Shown: positions 26,144 to 35,703 of the stretch, one piece after another
Layout of the letters: every line of letters starts with the position of its first letter
How positions within the stretch are numbered: position 1 is the stretch's first letter
DNA from: Nitrospirota bacterium
GTDB taxonomy: Bacteria > Nitrospirota > Nitrospiria > Nitrospirales > Nitrospiraceae
Direction: 5' to 3'
Length of the DNA stretch: 64,000 bases
NCBI GenBank assembly: GCA_030645475.1
Contig: JAUSMA010000068.1
Coordinates: forward strand, 1-64,000
Notes under the pieces: model-generated
Told to the model about the DNA's origin: nothing
What the model saw: only the letters and a program-made list of their open reading frames with translations
The model's database searches: none
Program-made: the position numbers and the translations under genes

Positions 26144-26428
26144 CGCGGCGCATTGCCACCCTATTGCGGCCATAACCCACCAGTCCTCATCGACGTCGTC
26201 GACCCGGAAGAGATACTCTCGTTCGGTCATGATTCTACTGCCCCTCTTTCCGTGCTTCATGACATTTCTCCCCGTGATGGTCCCTTTCCACCAGAGCAGG
26301 CACCTCAATATTCGTCAATACGGCAGGAAACACTCAGATCTGTGAACGAAAATCCTTATGCGTTTTCCTCTTCCATTCTTGACTCGCCCCTCTTACGATA
26401 CAGCCAACGCCTTGAGGAATGTCTTCGT

Positions 26429-28636
26429 ATGTCACGCTTATCGCTCGATCAACTCGAACAACTCGTCCAGGGTCACCACTGGGACCCCCTCGCGATTCTT
26501 GGCCCCCATCCAATCGTCCAGGGAAATTCCCAGACTGTTGCAGTTCGCTGCTTCCTGCCGGAGGCCATTGATGTTGCACTGCTTCTCAGTGGGCAAGATC
26601 GGCAGCCCATTCCGATGGTGCGCGCCCATGAAGCCGGTGTGTTCGAAGCAATCGTTCCGGGGCCGCTAGGACCGGTCCCTTATCGCCTTCGCATCACCGA
26701 CCATGCGGGACAGATCTCAGAGCGGCATGATCCCTATGCCTTCCCCCCCCTTCTCAGCGACTATGAGCTGCATCTCTTTGCCGAGGGCACCTTCTTCAAA
26801 GCCTACGAGACAATGGGCGCCCATCTCAGGACCGTGGAGGGGATCGCTGGAGTCCATTTTGTCGTCTGGGCACCGAACGCCCTGAGAGTCAGTGTCGTAG
26901 GCGACTTCAACCAATGGGATGGCCGCCGCCACCCCATGACGAATCGCGGAGCCACCGGACTCTGGGAACTCTTCATTCCGGACCTCACTGACGGCACACT
27001 CTATAAATATGAAATCCGTTCGCGCCATCATGACACCCCGCTCCTGAAAGCCGATCCCTATGCGGTGGCATCGGAGCTGCGCCCCAAGACCGCATCAATG
27101 GTCCACTCGCTCGCTCCCTACCGCTGGAAGGACCAGTCCTGGATGGCGGCTCGGGCACAGCAAGATCCGCTGGCGACGCCCCTCTCAATTTACGAGGCCC
27201 ATCTCGGATCCTGGATGCGTATCCCCGAGGAAGCGGATCGCTGGTTGACGTATTCAGAGCTAGCCAAAAAGCTCATCCCCTACGTAAAGAATATGGGATA
27301 TACCCACGTCGAACTACTCCCGATCACAGAACATCCGTTCGACGGATCCTGGGGTTATCAGACCATCGGTTACTTCGCCGCAACCAGCCGACACGGGTCT
27401 CCCGAAGACTTCATGGCCTTCGTCGACACGGCGCATCAGGCCGGAATCGGTGTGCTCATGGACTGGACTCCCGCACACTTTCCCGACGATCCGCATGGGT
27501 TGTCCCAATTTGACGGCACACACCTCTATGATCATGCAGACCCAAGGCTCGGCTACCATCCTGACTGGCACAGCCGCATCTTCAATTACGATCGCGTCGA
27601 GGTCCGGAACTTCCTGATGAACAGCGCCCTCTTCTGGCTGGATCGCTACCACATCGATGGCTTGCGCGTGGATGCCGTCGCCTCGATGCTCTATCTCGAT
27701 TATGGTCGGAAAGAAGGGGAATGGATTCCCAATCAGTTCGGCGGGCACGAAAACCTCGGAGCTGTCACGCTGCTCAAAGACTTAAATGTCCTGGTCCACC
27801 GTGACTTCCCTGGCGCCATCACCATCGCCGAAGAATCCACGTCCTGGCCGGGAGTCTCACGCCCTACCTATGCGGGAGGACTCGGTTTCACGTTTAAGTG
27901 GAACATGGGCTGGATGCACGACATGCTGGAATATTTCAGCCACGATGCCGTCCACCGCCCCTTCCACCAGAATCAGCTGACGTTTGGACTCCTCTACGCC
28001 TTCAATGAAAACTTTGTCCTGGTGCTCTCGCACGATGAAGTCGTGCATGGAAAACGGGCACTGCTCGACAAGATGCCCGGCGACGAGTGGCAACGTTTTG
28101 CCAACCTTCGCGCGCTCTACAGCTTCATGTATGGGCATCCCGGCAAAAAAATGCTGTTCATGGGTGGAGAGTTCGGGCAGTGGCGTGAGTGGAACCATGA
28201 GAGCAGCCTGGAATGGCATCTCTGCGCGTTGGATCGACATGTGGGGCTCCAGCGGTTCGTGCGGGATCTTAACTGGCTCTACCGCCAGGAACCGGCGCTG
28301 CACGAACTCGACCACGACTGGACCGGCTTCCAATGGGTCGACTTTCGCGATGCGGACCATTCCATCATCGCCTTCCTGAGAAAAGCCAAGGATCAGGACA
28401 ACCAGATACTGTGTGTGTGTAACTTCACCCCGGTCCCCCGCTACAACTATCGAATTGGCGTGCCTCGCGAAGGCTACTACCGCGAACTGTTAAACAGCGA
28501 TGCTTCGGCTTACGGCGGGAGCAACGTGGGCAATGCAGGCGGACTCCAGACACAGGCCCTCCCCTCTCATGGTCTACCTCATTCGCTTGCAGTCACACTC
28601 CCACCCCTATCGGTGTTATTTCTCAAGCGAGCCTGA
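26429..28636 (+). CDS. glgB: 1,4-alpha-glucan branching enzyme GlgB
   Basis: The frame is open from 26153, but the GlgB homology begins MSRLSLDQLEQLVQGHHWDP, so I chose ATG 26429 (735 residues; typical GlgB is ~730), behind TGAGGA. It makes alpha-1,6 branches in glycogen in the cytoplasm. An N-terminal CBM48 region ('GVHFVVWAPNALRVSVVGDF') leads to the GH13 barrel: 'VELLPITEHPFDGSWGYQ', 'HIDGLRVDAVASMLYLDY' with the nucleophile Asp at about 415, and 'TIAEESTSWPGVSRPTY' with the acid/base Glu at about 468, and later 'LSHDEVVHGK'. All catalytic regions are intact. No other glycogen gene is adjacent. Promoter P3 of the caspase gene fires away from it upstream. Confidence 0.95.
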   Translation: MSRLSLDQLEQLVQGHHWDPLAILGPHPIVQGNSQTVAVRCFLPEAIDVALLLSGQDRQPIPMVRAHEAGVFEAIVPGPLGPVPYRLRITDHAGQISERHDPYAFPPLLSDYELHLFAEGTFFKAYETMGAHLRTVEGIAGVHFVVWAPNALRVSVVGDFNQWDGRRHPMTNRGATGLWELFIPDLTDGTLYKYEIRSRHHDTPLLKADPYAVASELRPKTASMVHSLAPYRWKDQSWMAARAQQDPLATPLSIYEAHLGSWMRIPEEADRWLTYSELAKKLIPYVKNMGYTHVELLPITEHPFDGSWGYQTIGYFAATSRHGSPEDFMAFVDTAHQAGIGVLMDWTPAHFPDDPHGLSQFDGTHLYDHADPRLGYHPDWHSRIFNYDRVEVRNFLMNSALFWLDRYHIDGLRVDAVASMLYLDYGRKEGEWIPNQFGGHENLGAVTLLKDLNVLVHRDFPGAITIAEESTSWPGVSRPTYAGGLGFTFKWNMGWMHDMLEYFSHDAVHRPFHQNQLTFGLLYAFNENFVLVLSHDEVVHGKRALLDKMPGDEWQRFANLRALYSFMYGHPGKKMLFMGGEFGQWREWNHESSLEWHLCALDRHVGLQRFVRDLNWLYRQEPALHELDHDWTGFQWVDFRDADHSIIAFLRKAKDQDNQILCVCNFTPVPRYNYRIGVPREGYYRELLNSDASAYGGSNVGNAGGLQTQALPSHGLPHSLAVTLPPLSVLFLKRA

Positions 28637-28713
28637 TCGAGCAGAGCGCAGAAAACGATTCTGATAAGTCTGAAGCCCGAGAGTCCCTTCGCATGCCAGA
28701 ACACTGAAACGTT

Positions 28714-28847
28714 CCCGCAGGCTACTCAAAAAGGCCGGCCAGCAAGGCCGCAGCCGATGAATGCACCGGAGGCGTAGCCTCTGGGCTACGTTGAGGATGC
28801 TTTCGAGGCGAGAACGAAGCTGACGGCCTTTTTCAGTAGCCTGCGGG
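28714..28847. repeat. Palindromic intergenic repeat, copy 1
   Basis: The ends CCCGCAGGCTACTCAAAAA and TTTTTCAGTAGCCTGCGGG are inverted repeats. Between them lie 'CCAGCAAGGCCGCAG', a central GTAGCC-N-GGCTAC-type hairpin, and 'GCGAGAACG'. It belongs to the same family as the repeats at 47745, 53932, 56841 and 63834, but is the most diverged in its centre. It sits between convergent glgB and the DUF882 gene. Confidence 0.8.
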
Positions 28848-28854
28848 AAGGGGA

Positions 28855-29451
28855 TTACCAGGTGCGGAAAGGACCGCAATCGAGATGGATGAAGTTCTTA
28901 CGCGGATAGTAGCCAACCCCACCATACTGAAGCTTCATCGCAGCATGCCGCAGCTCACGAGGAGTGACGCCAGGAATATAAAAATCGAGCGCCTGCCCCT
29001 CAATATGTAAGCTGTGCCGCGCCACTCGCCGGCTCCGTTTCACAAGCTGGGCATTGTACTCGGGTGACCGATAGCCGGAAATCACATGGATCTCTCCGGC
29101 GCCATCAACCGACTTCTGCACGAGATTCACATGCTCCAGCATCCGCACGTCGATGGCGGCCACTTCTCCGGTGTGATGGCAGCGAAGAATATGGTTTACC
29201 TCATCCAACGCCGTCAGATCATAGTTCCCCGCCTCGTCTCGATAGCGGACTCTCAGCCGTTCGTCGGTGTGCACGTTGAAGAACGTCAGCTCCCCATCGG
29301 GGAGTTCATCCGCACGCGCGGCCGAGGGACACAACAGCCTGCTGCCGAGTAACAACAGCCCGACAACGGACGTTTTCAAGAGAGACCGACGAGTCCAGGA
29401 CCAGGAATCTTGATGTGGCAAGGAGAGGCTCCGGGAGAAAATGCACTGCAT
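28855..29451 (-). CDS. Tat-exported DUF882 (M15-like) peptidoglycan peptidase
   Basis: This 198-residue protein has a twin-arginine-like signal (WTRRSLLKTSVVGLLLLGS). The mature part carries the DUF882/peptidase M15 features: 'ELTFFNVHTDERLRVRYRD', 'EIHVISGYRSPEYNAQL', 'SLHIEGQALDFYIPG' (HxxGxAxD zinc motif), and 'NFIHLDCGPFRTW' (the second His). These are the zinc ligands of D,D/L,D-carboxypeptidase-like enzymes that trim cell-wall peptides. Length (~190) is normal. The ribosome site is weak. It lies directly after a palindromic repeat and is divergent from the PstS-like gene. Its role is probably periplasmic wall remodelling. Confidence 0.88.
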   Translation of the reverse strand: MQCIFSRSLSLPHQDSWSWTRRSLLKTSVVGLLLLGSRLLCPSAARADELPDGELTFFNVHTDERLRVRYRDEAGNYDLTALDEVNHILRCHHTGEVAAIDVRMLEHVNLVQKSVDGAGEIHVISGYRSPEYNAQLVKRSRRVARHSLHIEGQALDFYIPGVTPRELRHAAMKLQYGGVGYYPRKNFIHLDCGPFRTW

Positions 29452-29685
29452 ATTGGCAGAACAACTCTTTCGCTTGTATCAAACACAAGAGAGTCCGTCA
29501 ACCATTTCCTCTACCGGCCCATGGGTGTGACATCAATGAGAACTGCCAATTACAGTAATATTCTTCATGTCAGCCCTACCCCATCGCAGTGAGCGCATCA
29601 TGTCGGGAATTGTGAATTGACCATTCCACCCGAAACCCTCAGTGGTCGCTCTCTGGTATGATCGAACATAAAAGGACTATTGATC

Positions 29686-30582
29686 GTGGCACAACATACT
29701 CGGCCTGCTTCATATTGTCGTGATACTCCCCCTGTGGGAATTGTTTTGCTCATCTCTGGGCTTCTACTCTTCGGCAATGCCGACGCGGCCCTCACCGGTC
29801 GCATCCTCATCGCAGGGTATGGCCCAGAATTACCTGTCATACAAGATCTGGCAAAGGCCTATGAGCGGCTACATCCAGGCACGGCGATCGACCTCGAATG
29901 GGAGAGCACCGTGCGGGCCGCTCATCTGGTAAAAACCGGAGAAGCACAGATCGCCGTTACGGACCAACCAGATCCTGCACTCAAGGCCACGCAGATTGCA
30001 TGGGATGGCATCGCGGTCATTGTCAATTTCTCCAACCCTATCAAAGCCCTGTCCAGCGCCCAAATCAGTGGGATATTTGCTGCACAGATCACCAACTGGT
30101 CCGAGCTGGATGGTGCTGCAACCAACATAGAAGTCATTCCTCGCACGGCGGCGAACAATCTCACGGCCGGCTTCAAGGATTCCTTGGGCCTCACAGCGCG
30201 GATAGTGGCATCGGCGGCCCCGGTTCGTTCCGATCAAAATGTATTGCGTTTGGTATCCGGACGTGACGCCACGATCAGCTATATTTCTTTAGCCACAGCG
30301 TTGAAAGCGCAAGAGGATGGCATTTCGATTCAGATCCTCACGATCGATCAGGTCGATCCAGGAGACGCCACCGTAAAAAATGGGCGATACCGTCTGCGCC
30401 GACCGGTCCTCATGCTCACCGGAACACAACCGGACCCACTCACCGAATCATTTCTCTCCTTCGTCCATTCGGTCAACGGGCAAGAGTTGCTGCGCAGCAT
30501 GTTCGTTCCCCTTGAACCATCAGATCCGACGACCACGCCTTCAACGGTGCAACAACTCGATCGATCCTCACCGAGATCGTGA
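29686..30582 (+). CDS. Periplasmic PstS-like substrate-binding protein
   Basis: I chose GTG 29686 because AAAGGA lies nine bases before it; an in-frame TTG at 29680 is too close. The 298-residue product has a signal peptide (VGIVLLISGLLLFGNADA) and a type 2 periplasmic binding fold: 'GRILIAGYGPELPVIQDLAK', 'AAHLVKTGEAQIAVTDQP', 'GIAVIVNFSNPIKALSSAQI', 'SGIFAAQITNWSELDG' and 'GRDATISYISL'. This is the phosphate-binding-protein-like (PBP-like 2) pattern, in which the 'NP...L...Q...IF.G.ItNW' segment is diagnostic. No Pst permease follows, so it may act in sensing or signalling rather than transport. A CheY-like gene starts 86 bases downstream. Confidence 0.86.
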   Translation: MAQHTRPASYCRDTPPVGIVLLISGLLLFGNADAALTGRILIAGYGPELPVIQDLAKAYERLHPGTAIDLEWESTVRAAHLVKTGEAQIAVTDQPDPALKATQIAWDGIAVIVNFSNPIKALSSAQISGIFAAQITNWSELDGAATNIEVIPRTAANNLTAGFKDSLGLTARIVASAAPVRSDQNVLRLVSGRDATISYISLATALKAQEDGISIQILTIDQVDPGDATVKNGRYRLRRPVLMLTGTQPDPLTESFLSFVHSVNGQELLRSMFVPLEPSDPTTTPSTVQQLDRSSPRS

Positions 30583-30668
30583 TCACCACGGCTCCCCATC
30601 AACTTCTCCCTGGACAGGAGAACCCAACATAGGTAAGATCCAAAACATTACGGATACCTCTTACGCTT

Positions 30669-31031
30669 ATGGCTACAATTCTTGTTATCGACGACGAAGA
30701 ATCGATCCGAAGCCTTTTGAAGGAAGTCCTTCAGAGAGCCAACCACCGTGTGCTCGAAGCCCGCGATGGTCGTGAGGGATTGATTCTCTACCAACAGAAC
30801 AAAGTCGATCTGGTCCTCATGGACATTCTGATGCCGGGAACCGACGGCCTTGAAACCACGTTACAACTCACACGGGAATATCTCGACGCGAAGGTCATCG
30901 CCATGACCGGTGCCCAAGGCGACCGCAACTTTCTCGACGTCGCGAAACTGTTCGGCGCCCGTCGCGTCTTCGAAAAACCCTTCGACCTCGATAAACTCAT
31001 GCAAGCTATCGACGAAGAACTCGCCAAGTAG
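30669..31031 (+). CDS. Single-domain response regulator (CheY-like)
   Basis: This 120-residue protein is only a receiver domain: 'ATILVIDDEESIRSLLKEVL' with the acidic pair, phospho-acceptor Asp in 'DLVLMDILMPGTDG' (about residue 53), Thr in 'VIAMTGAQGD', and Lys in 'RVFEKPFDLDKLM'. All key residues are intact. There is no output domain, so it must work through protein contacts or phosphotransfer. No histidine kinase is adjacent; the upstream neighbour is the PstS-like protein. Confidence 0.92.
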   Translation: MATILVIDDEESIRSLLKEVLQRANHRVLEARDGREGLILYQQNKVDLVLMDILMPGTDGLETTLQLTREYLDAKVIAMTGAQGDRNFLDVAKLFGARRVFEKPFDLDKLMQAIDEELAK

Positions 31032-31040
31032 CCAGACGTA

Positions 31041-31460
31041 TCACTCCCACCCTACCGGATCGTAGCCTCGCTCCTTAAGACAACGCTGAACGAACTGTCT
31101 ATAGGCATTGCTCGGGGGTGAGCGCCGAAAGAGCCCACGGAGAAATCCTCCGGTTGCACCGGCGGCAGCCCCCACCATCGCACCACGGCCCGGATGACCA
31201 ACGACCGCTCCGCCGACCGCTCCACTCGCCGACCCAATCGCTCCACCAGCGGCCGTGCTGCCGGCAACCTGTCCACTCTTGCCTTGGCTCCCGGTTGCGC
31301 CGGCGTCTTTGGCCATCTCCCGGCACTCGTCGATATCTCGATCAGCTACGTCCTCGCCGACTTCCTTCAAATGTGCATTGGGATAGAGAATGGGTTTGGG
31401 AGCTGCACAGCCTAAGACGAGAAACACAATGATGATCAGAAAACCGCAGGATCGAGCCAT
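31041..31460 (-). CDS. Glycine-zipper lipoprotein
   Basis: The start at 31460 (MARSCGFLIIIVFLVLG) follows GGTGGAG; 139 residues. LVLGC is a lipobox. The middle holds a Gly/Ala-rich glycine zipper: 'VAGSTAAGGAIGSASGAVGG' then 'VGHPGRGAMVGAAAGATGGF'. Glycine zippers of this kind pack into membranes in small outer-membrane lipoproteins of the Rick-17-kDa/SmpA-like type. The C-terminus has 'YRQFVQRCLKERGYDPVGWE', typical of such proteins. Probably an outer-membrane lipoprotein of structural role; it converges on the CheY-like gene with a 9-base gap. Confidence 0.82.
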   Translation of the reverse strand: MARSCGFLIIIVFLVLGCAAPKPILYPNAHLKEVGEDVADRDIDECREMAKDAGATGSQGKSGQVAGSTAAGGAIGSASGAVGGAVVGHPGRGAMVGAAAGATGGFLRGLFRRSPPSNAYRQFVQRCLKERGYDPVGWE

Positions 31461-31509
31461 CACAATCTCCACCTACCACCAGCAACGCAACTGGGCGAGC
31501 CGCGTTGAC

Positions 31510-32364
31510 TTATCGGCCTCCACTGAGCTCCTTCCTGACTAAGGAACGCATCATCACTGGATCGTTATAGGCTACTTCGCTCAAGGCATCCATAATATGG
31601 AGCCCTTTCGTCGCGACGAACTCCTTGGCCTTCGCATAGTTCTTTGCCGTAAATCGCGCCACCGCCGGCTGACCATTCACAATCTGACAAGCCAGGATCT
31701 CGCCGTTCACTTCCAGCGTGCCCCCCTGCTCGACCAGGGTCTTCGCCTGCGCCGGCGTGATGCCATGGAGTTGCGCAAACTCCTCTAACCCACCTGTTTC
31801 AACTAATCGCCCATCCGGCATGATGCAGAGTCGTTTGAAATGCGGAGACCAATCCTTGCGGAAGTCGATAAACTTGATGTCGCCACCTTTCGCCACCGCG
31901 CGATCCAGCGTTCGATAATCGAGTCCAAGATTCTTCTGTTGAAGCTTCGTTTTCAATTCATCCGGCAAGGTGCGAGCGAACACCTCGAATGCAGCGGCAG
32001 GAAGAGCCAGCGATCGTGCGCGGGCCAGTTGTTCCGCCTCGGCAAACTGCATCAGATCCAGCACGAAGGTCTGTTTGGGCACAACCCCGGTCTGGTCGAT
32101 GACACAGGCAAACAGTCCTCGCGTCAGGACCCCCCCGATCTGCGGATAGACATAGACCCCGCCCTCGGTCAACAAGGCGGTCATCGTCTCCAGCGGAACC
32201 TCATAGCTTTCCGACAAGACCTTCGCATGACCCGGGAGGTCTTCCTGATGCGTCATGGCGCAGGCTGTCACATTCCCCGGTGCGTCGAACTCAGAATAGT
32301 CCTCAATGACGTTGTAGAGAACCGTGGGCTTTGGCTTGTCCGCTTTTTTCTTAATTTTAAACAT
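31510..32364 (-). CDS. Hypothetical cytoplasmic protein
   Basis: This 284-residue protein has no signal or membrane segment and no family I recognise. It starts with a Lys-rich tail (MFKIKKKADKPK). A ~170-residue domain follows: 'YPQIGGVLTRGLFACVIDQT', 'TFVLDLMQFAEAEQLAR', and 'LDRAVAKGGDIKFIDFRKDW'. The last 120 residues include 'AQLHGITPAQAKTLVEQGG' and 'ILACQIVNGQPAVARFTAKN'. The composition is like a globular housekeeping protein. It is followed 46 bases later by the SagB-like gene's stop codon on the same strand (that gene lies upstream), so the two could be cotranscribed. Confidence 0.65.
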   Translation of the reverse strand: MFKIKKKADKPKPTVLYNVIEDYSEFDAPGNVTACAMTHQEDLPGHAKVLSESYEVPLETMTALLTEGGVYVYPQIGGVLTRGLFACVIDQTGVVPKQTFVLDLMQFAEAEQLARARSLALPAAAFEVFARTLPDELKTKLQQKNLGLDYRTLDRAVAKGGDIKFIDFRKDWSPHFKRLCIMPDGRLVETGGLEEFAQLHGITPAQAKTLVEQGGTLEVNGEILACQIVNGQPAVARFTAKNYAKAKEFVATKGLHIMDALSEVAYNDPVMMRSLVRKELSGGR

Positions 32365-32410
32365 GATGCAAACAGCTCCAAGTGGCTAATACATATGCCA
32401 TATCACAAAT

Positions 32411-34144
32411 CTATCTACTCAGATGATGATAGGGTGGCAACGTCATTAATCGTCCATCCTCAATCGCTCCGCCCACTGTAAAATGATACAACGATTGAAA
32501 CGAGCGCCCCTTAATCCCGACGATCTCATGGACCGGGTCATCAAAGAAGCAGCCGATCCCAGTTCCTCGCACCCCGGCTGCCTCCGCTTCAAGATACAGC
32601 ACTTGTCCCAGCAAGCCCGCCTCCCAGAATAAGCGTGGATACCACCAAGCCCCACCCTCCCGCAAGCGACCTTCAAACTCGGCAATCATCCCCAGCGAAA
32701 AGGCGCTATCTCCCGCAATCTCTTGATGGCAGCTCACTTGCACCGCCGCCCTCTTCGCATCTCCCTCCAGCAGCCAATAGAACGGCAACGTTTCTGGACA
32801 TCCAGGGACCGGGGTCCAGACCAACTCCTCGTTCATCGACTGTTGGAGCAACGGCAACTTCTCTCGATCGCGGGCCAGAAAATAAAGCCCCGGGATCAAT
32901 CCATCCACGCGATGCACAAAGAGCAACAGATGAATCGCGGGCTTCCATGGCAAGACATCCCACGGCATTGGCCTGTCAAATTGAGGCAACTCTGACGAAG
33001 GCATGACGCGACTCAATAGCTGAAAGAATGTGCTGGAGGTAATGGAGGTCTTCCCATCGAAGGACACAGCGCTCCGGCGTTGCCGAATAACTTGGCCCGC
33101 AGTGGGGCCAACGTCGGCTGCCTTTCGCGAAGCGTCGTTCGTAAGAAATTGTGGCAAGGCGGCTCCCTGCGGTTCAGAGGTGGATTTCCAGGACGCCTCG
33201 GCTACTTCATCGATAATCTCCCAATGTACTCCATGCTCGCCGCTTAATTTGTTAGCCTTGCCATGCCAGGTCCCGCTCACGAGAGCCTTTACGGTCGCTG
33301 CATCGACTTGTAAAGGGATCTCGCAATCTTGCCCCTTCGCCGCAGGCCAGACTACGCAGAGACAGTCCGGATGCTCCCGTTCCGTCTGAGCAAAATCCTC
33401 TATTCGATCGGTACCTAATAGCGCCGCAACGGTGTCTTGGGAAGTCCCATCCAGCAGCGCCATATTCCAGCCAAGCGTCGCTGCCGCGATTCTTGCCGTT
33501 CCAATCGCATGCCCCACATCGTGATTACAGTAGCGAAAGGCCCGCTCGCCATACTTCCAGGCTTCACGCCAATGAATCGAGGTCAGTCCGACCAGAAACG
33601 ACTGAGCTGGAAAGGGGGCAAGGAGTCGAGCAACTCCCTCCGCATTGAACGCCGCCCGTAGCTCAATCCCATGCTCTTTGGGCGCATAGTGATAGAGACC
33701 GGCCTTCAGATCTAAACCGTCCATCTGCGGTAACAGGAGATAGCCTTCCGTCGGATGGAGATTCCCCGACGAGGGATTGTTGCGCAACGCCCACTGCATA
33801 TCTCCGGCTTTTTTCCAGGCAGATAAACCGAGAGAACATTCCAGAAACCGTGAGAGCGCGGTCAACGTAACCGGATTAGCTGCCACCGCTCCCCGTTCAT
33901 AGATCTCCCGATAGGGCGGCGATACCGGTTCATCGTCCGACTTGAGCAACGGAAGAAGAACAAGGTCGGCCCCGTCAAATCGCCTAAAGGGATCGGGCTG
34001 GTTCGCCCAATCCAGATGCCCGAGCGAACGGGCATACCGGTTGAAATGATGCTTGGTCTGAACGTGGTAACGAATCACACGATCGATGGGATCGGTCGGC
34101 GCAGTCTCGACTGGTTCACGGTACAGGGGAATTTCTGTGGCCAT
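32411..34144 (-). CDS. SagB-type double nitroreductase
   Basis: This 577-residue protein consists of two nitroreductase-like halves. The first has 'VIRYHVQTKHHFNRYARSLG', 'WALRNNPSSGNLHPTEGYLL' and 'RYCNHDVGHAIGTARIAAAT'; the second has 'VIRQRRSAVSFDGKTSITSS', 'SFSLGMIAEFEGRL' and 'YPRLFWEAGLLGQVLYLEAE'. The NxSSGNLHPTE segment is the hallmark of SagB/ThcOx-type FMN-dependent dehydrogenases. The tandem-domain form is common in environmental bacteria away from RiPP loci. Single-domain relatives oxidise azolines in peptides. It lies ~7 kb from the RiPP-like operon on the other strand, so a link is unproven. Confidence 0.85.
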   Translation of the reverse strand: MATEIPLYREPVETAPTDPIDRVIRYHVQTKHHFNRYARSLGHLDWANQPDPFRRFDGADLVLLPLLKSDDEPVSPPYREIYERGAVAANPVTLTALSRFLECSLGLSAWKKAGDMQWALRNNPSSGNLHPTEGYLLLPQMDGLDLKAGLYHYAPKEHGIELRAAFNAEGVARLLAPFPAQSFLVGLTSIHWREAWKYGERAFRYCNHDVGHAIGTARIAAATLGWNMALLDGTSQDTVAALLGTDRIEDFAQTEREHPDCLCVVWPAAKGQDCEIPLQVDAATVKALVSGTWHGKANKLSGEHGVHWEIIDEVAEASWKSTSEPQGAALPQFLTNDASRKAADVGPTAGQVIRQRRSAVSFDGKTSITSSTFFQLLSRVMPSSELPQFDRPMPWDVLPWKPAIHLLLFVHRVDGLIPGLYFLARDREKLPLLQQSMNEELVWTPVPGCPETLPFYWLLEGDAKRAAVQVSCHQEIAGDSAFSLGMIAEFEGRLREGGAWWYPRLFWEAGLLGQVLYLEAEAAGVRGTGIGCFFDDPVHEIVGIKGRSFQSLYHFTVGGAIEDGRLMTLPPYHHLSR

Positions 34145-34287
34145 CGCAATTGGTCACAGTCTACAGAGGGGGGGGAAGAAAAGTAAACGCGACGAGATCG
34201 GACAGGATCGATGAGCACTAGACAGTGCACCGGCAACATGATCCTCATCATGAAACGCAAGGATGAGATATGGCGATGAGGCGAGTG

Positions 34288-35517
34288 CTACGACCGCGCG
34301 GGCGCGACAGCCGACTCCGCTGGCGAGGGGTGCCCTGCCGCTTTGTACCAACTAGGCAGATGCTCTATCAGACCGCAGGCAGTCAGGTACTCACGATCAA
34401 TGGGCGTGGGAATACCGCTCGTCGTCGTGGGATCGCTGGCCTCCTCCAAGGCGTTGGTCACATGGACAGCCGCCAAGAGACTAAATCCTTCTTGAAAGCG
34501 TTCCCCCGGATGATGGTGAAACGCCACGGCTTCCACGATGGCATCGCTCACCCCCCAAAGCCCCAGCAAATAGGCCCCCACATCTTCATGTGACGCCTTG
34601 AACACCGCACGTTCGGCGTCGCAGACCGACAGACGATCGTGGCGCAAATTCGCAAGCACTTCGCCGTACTGCTCAGGAAAATTCGTGCTGAGAACCAAGA
34701 GACCGATGTCATGGAGCAATCCGGCCATGAAAGCCCCCTCCACACCGAGGGAACCGACATCCTGACTCTTCGCAATATCCCGCGCAGCGGTGCCGGTGAT
34801 GAGGCCATGTTTCCACATGATCTCCAGCGGAATTGGCGTCCGCTTACTGCCTTCAAATTGCGCAAATACCTGCACGGACAGCACCAACGCCTTCACCGAG
34901 TCGATTCCCAGAAGGGCCACCGCATGCGCCGGGCTGGAAATCGTACGTCGAAGCCCGAAAAAAGTAGAATTCACGACTTGAAGCAATTTGGACACCATGG
35001 CCATGTCTTGGGAGATGATGCGAGTTGCCACGTCGGCCGAGGCAGTGGAAGAACCCATCGCAGCCACCAGCTCCTGATAGAGATGCGGAAGGCTCGGCAA
35101 GGTGCGGATCCCGGCAATCAAGGTCCGCAGGGATTCATCGGTCAGGCGAGCCCCCAGCGCACCGGCCCGTGCAATGGTTGCCTTCAACACCTCTGCCGTA
35201 AATGGCATCGGAATGAACTGGTGTGCGACTTCCAACGCGGACACGATCGTGGCACGGTGGGCGCAGCTTGAAGAGGCGATGCGAATGACACGAGGAGCTC
35301 GGCTTTTCACTTCCGTCAACAGTTGAAGCCCACCCATTCCCGTCAAATGTATATCCGAAAGAATCACGTCAACCGATGACTGGGCAAGAATTGCCAAGGC
35401 CTCTTCTTCCTTCCCAACAAACTCCATTTCCCACTCGTTCGATAATGGAGTCAGCATAGACTGTAGCGACGCGAGCGCTGCTGGTTCCGCAATCACGAAC
35501 AATACCCGCTTTTTCAT
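34288..35517 (-). CDS. Response regulator with HDOD output domain
   Basis: This 409-residue protein begins with a receiver-like domain ('KRVLFVIAEPAALASLQSML', phospho-acceptor Asp in 'VDVILSDIHLTGMGGLQL', 'QFIPMPFTAEVL', where the usual Lys is replaced by Met). Residues ~140-340 are an HDOD domain: 'LPSLPHLYQELVAAM', 'ADVATRIISQDMAMVSKLLQ', 'NSTFFGLRRTISSPAHAVAL', 'HGLITGTAARDIAKS', 'FMAGLLHDIGLLVL'. HDOD proteins act as signalling hubs, often without metal. The N-terminal REC lacks the paired acidic residues (FVIAEP), suggesting altered phosphorylation. It is divergent from the 35704 gene. Confidence 0.88.
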   Translation of the reverse strand: MKKRVLFVIAEPAALASLQSMLTPLSNEWEMEFVGKEEEALAILAQSSVDVILSDIHLTGMGGLQLLTEVKSRAPRVIRIASSSCAHRATIVSALEVAHQFIPMPFTAEVLKATIARAGALGARLTDESLRTLIAGIRTLPSLPHLYQELVAAMGSSTASADVATRIISQDMAMVSKLLQVVNSTFFGLRRTISSPAHAVALLGIDSVKALVLSVQVFAQFEGSKRTPIPLEIMWKHGLITGTAARDIAKSQDVGSLGVEGAFMAGLLHDIGLLVLSTNFPEQYGEVLANLRHDRLSVCDAERAVFKASHEDVGAYLLGLWGVSDAIVEAVAFHHHPGERFQEGFSLLAAVHVTNALEEASDPTTTSGIPTPIDREYLTACGLIEHLPSWYKAAGHPSPAESAVAPARS

Positions 35518-35703
35518 AGAACCTCATGATTTGACGAACACTGCAGACCCCGTCGTTTCCTCTGTCGGAACAATCGGCAGCTGACTTGAGAGACCGGCAA
35601 GGCCTCGTCGATCCGATGAATTTCCCGCTGTTGACGATCTGCCTCATTGACCTCCTTTTCGCTCCACGCGTATGCTGCAGCCAACACAATCAACGAGGGT
35701 CCC

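Noticed and set aside
26153-26428. N-terminal extension of GlgB
   Set aside because: The residues have low complexity and no family match, and promoter P3 overlaps the region; the conserved GlgB start is at 26429.
28616-28879. An 87-codon minus-strand frame over the glgB end
   Set aside because: It lies in the palindromic repeat and in the reverse of glgB; no ribosome site or protein-like pattern.
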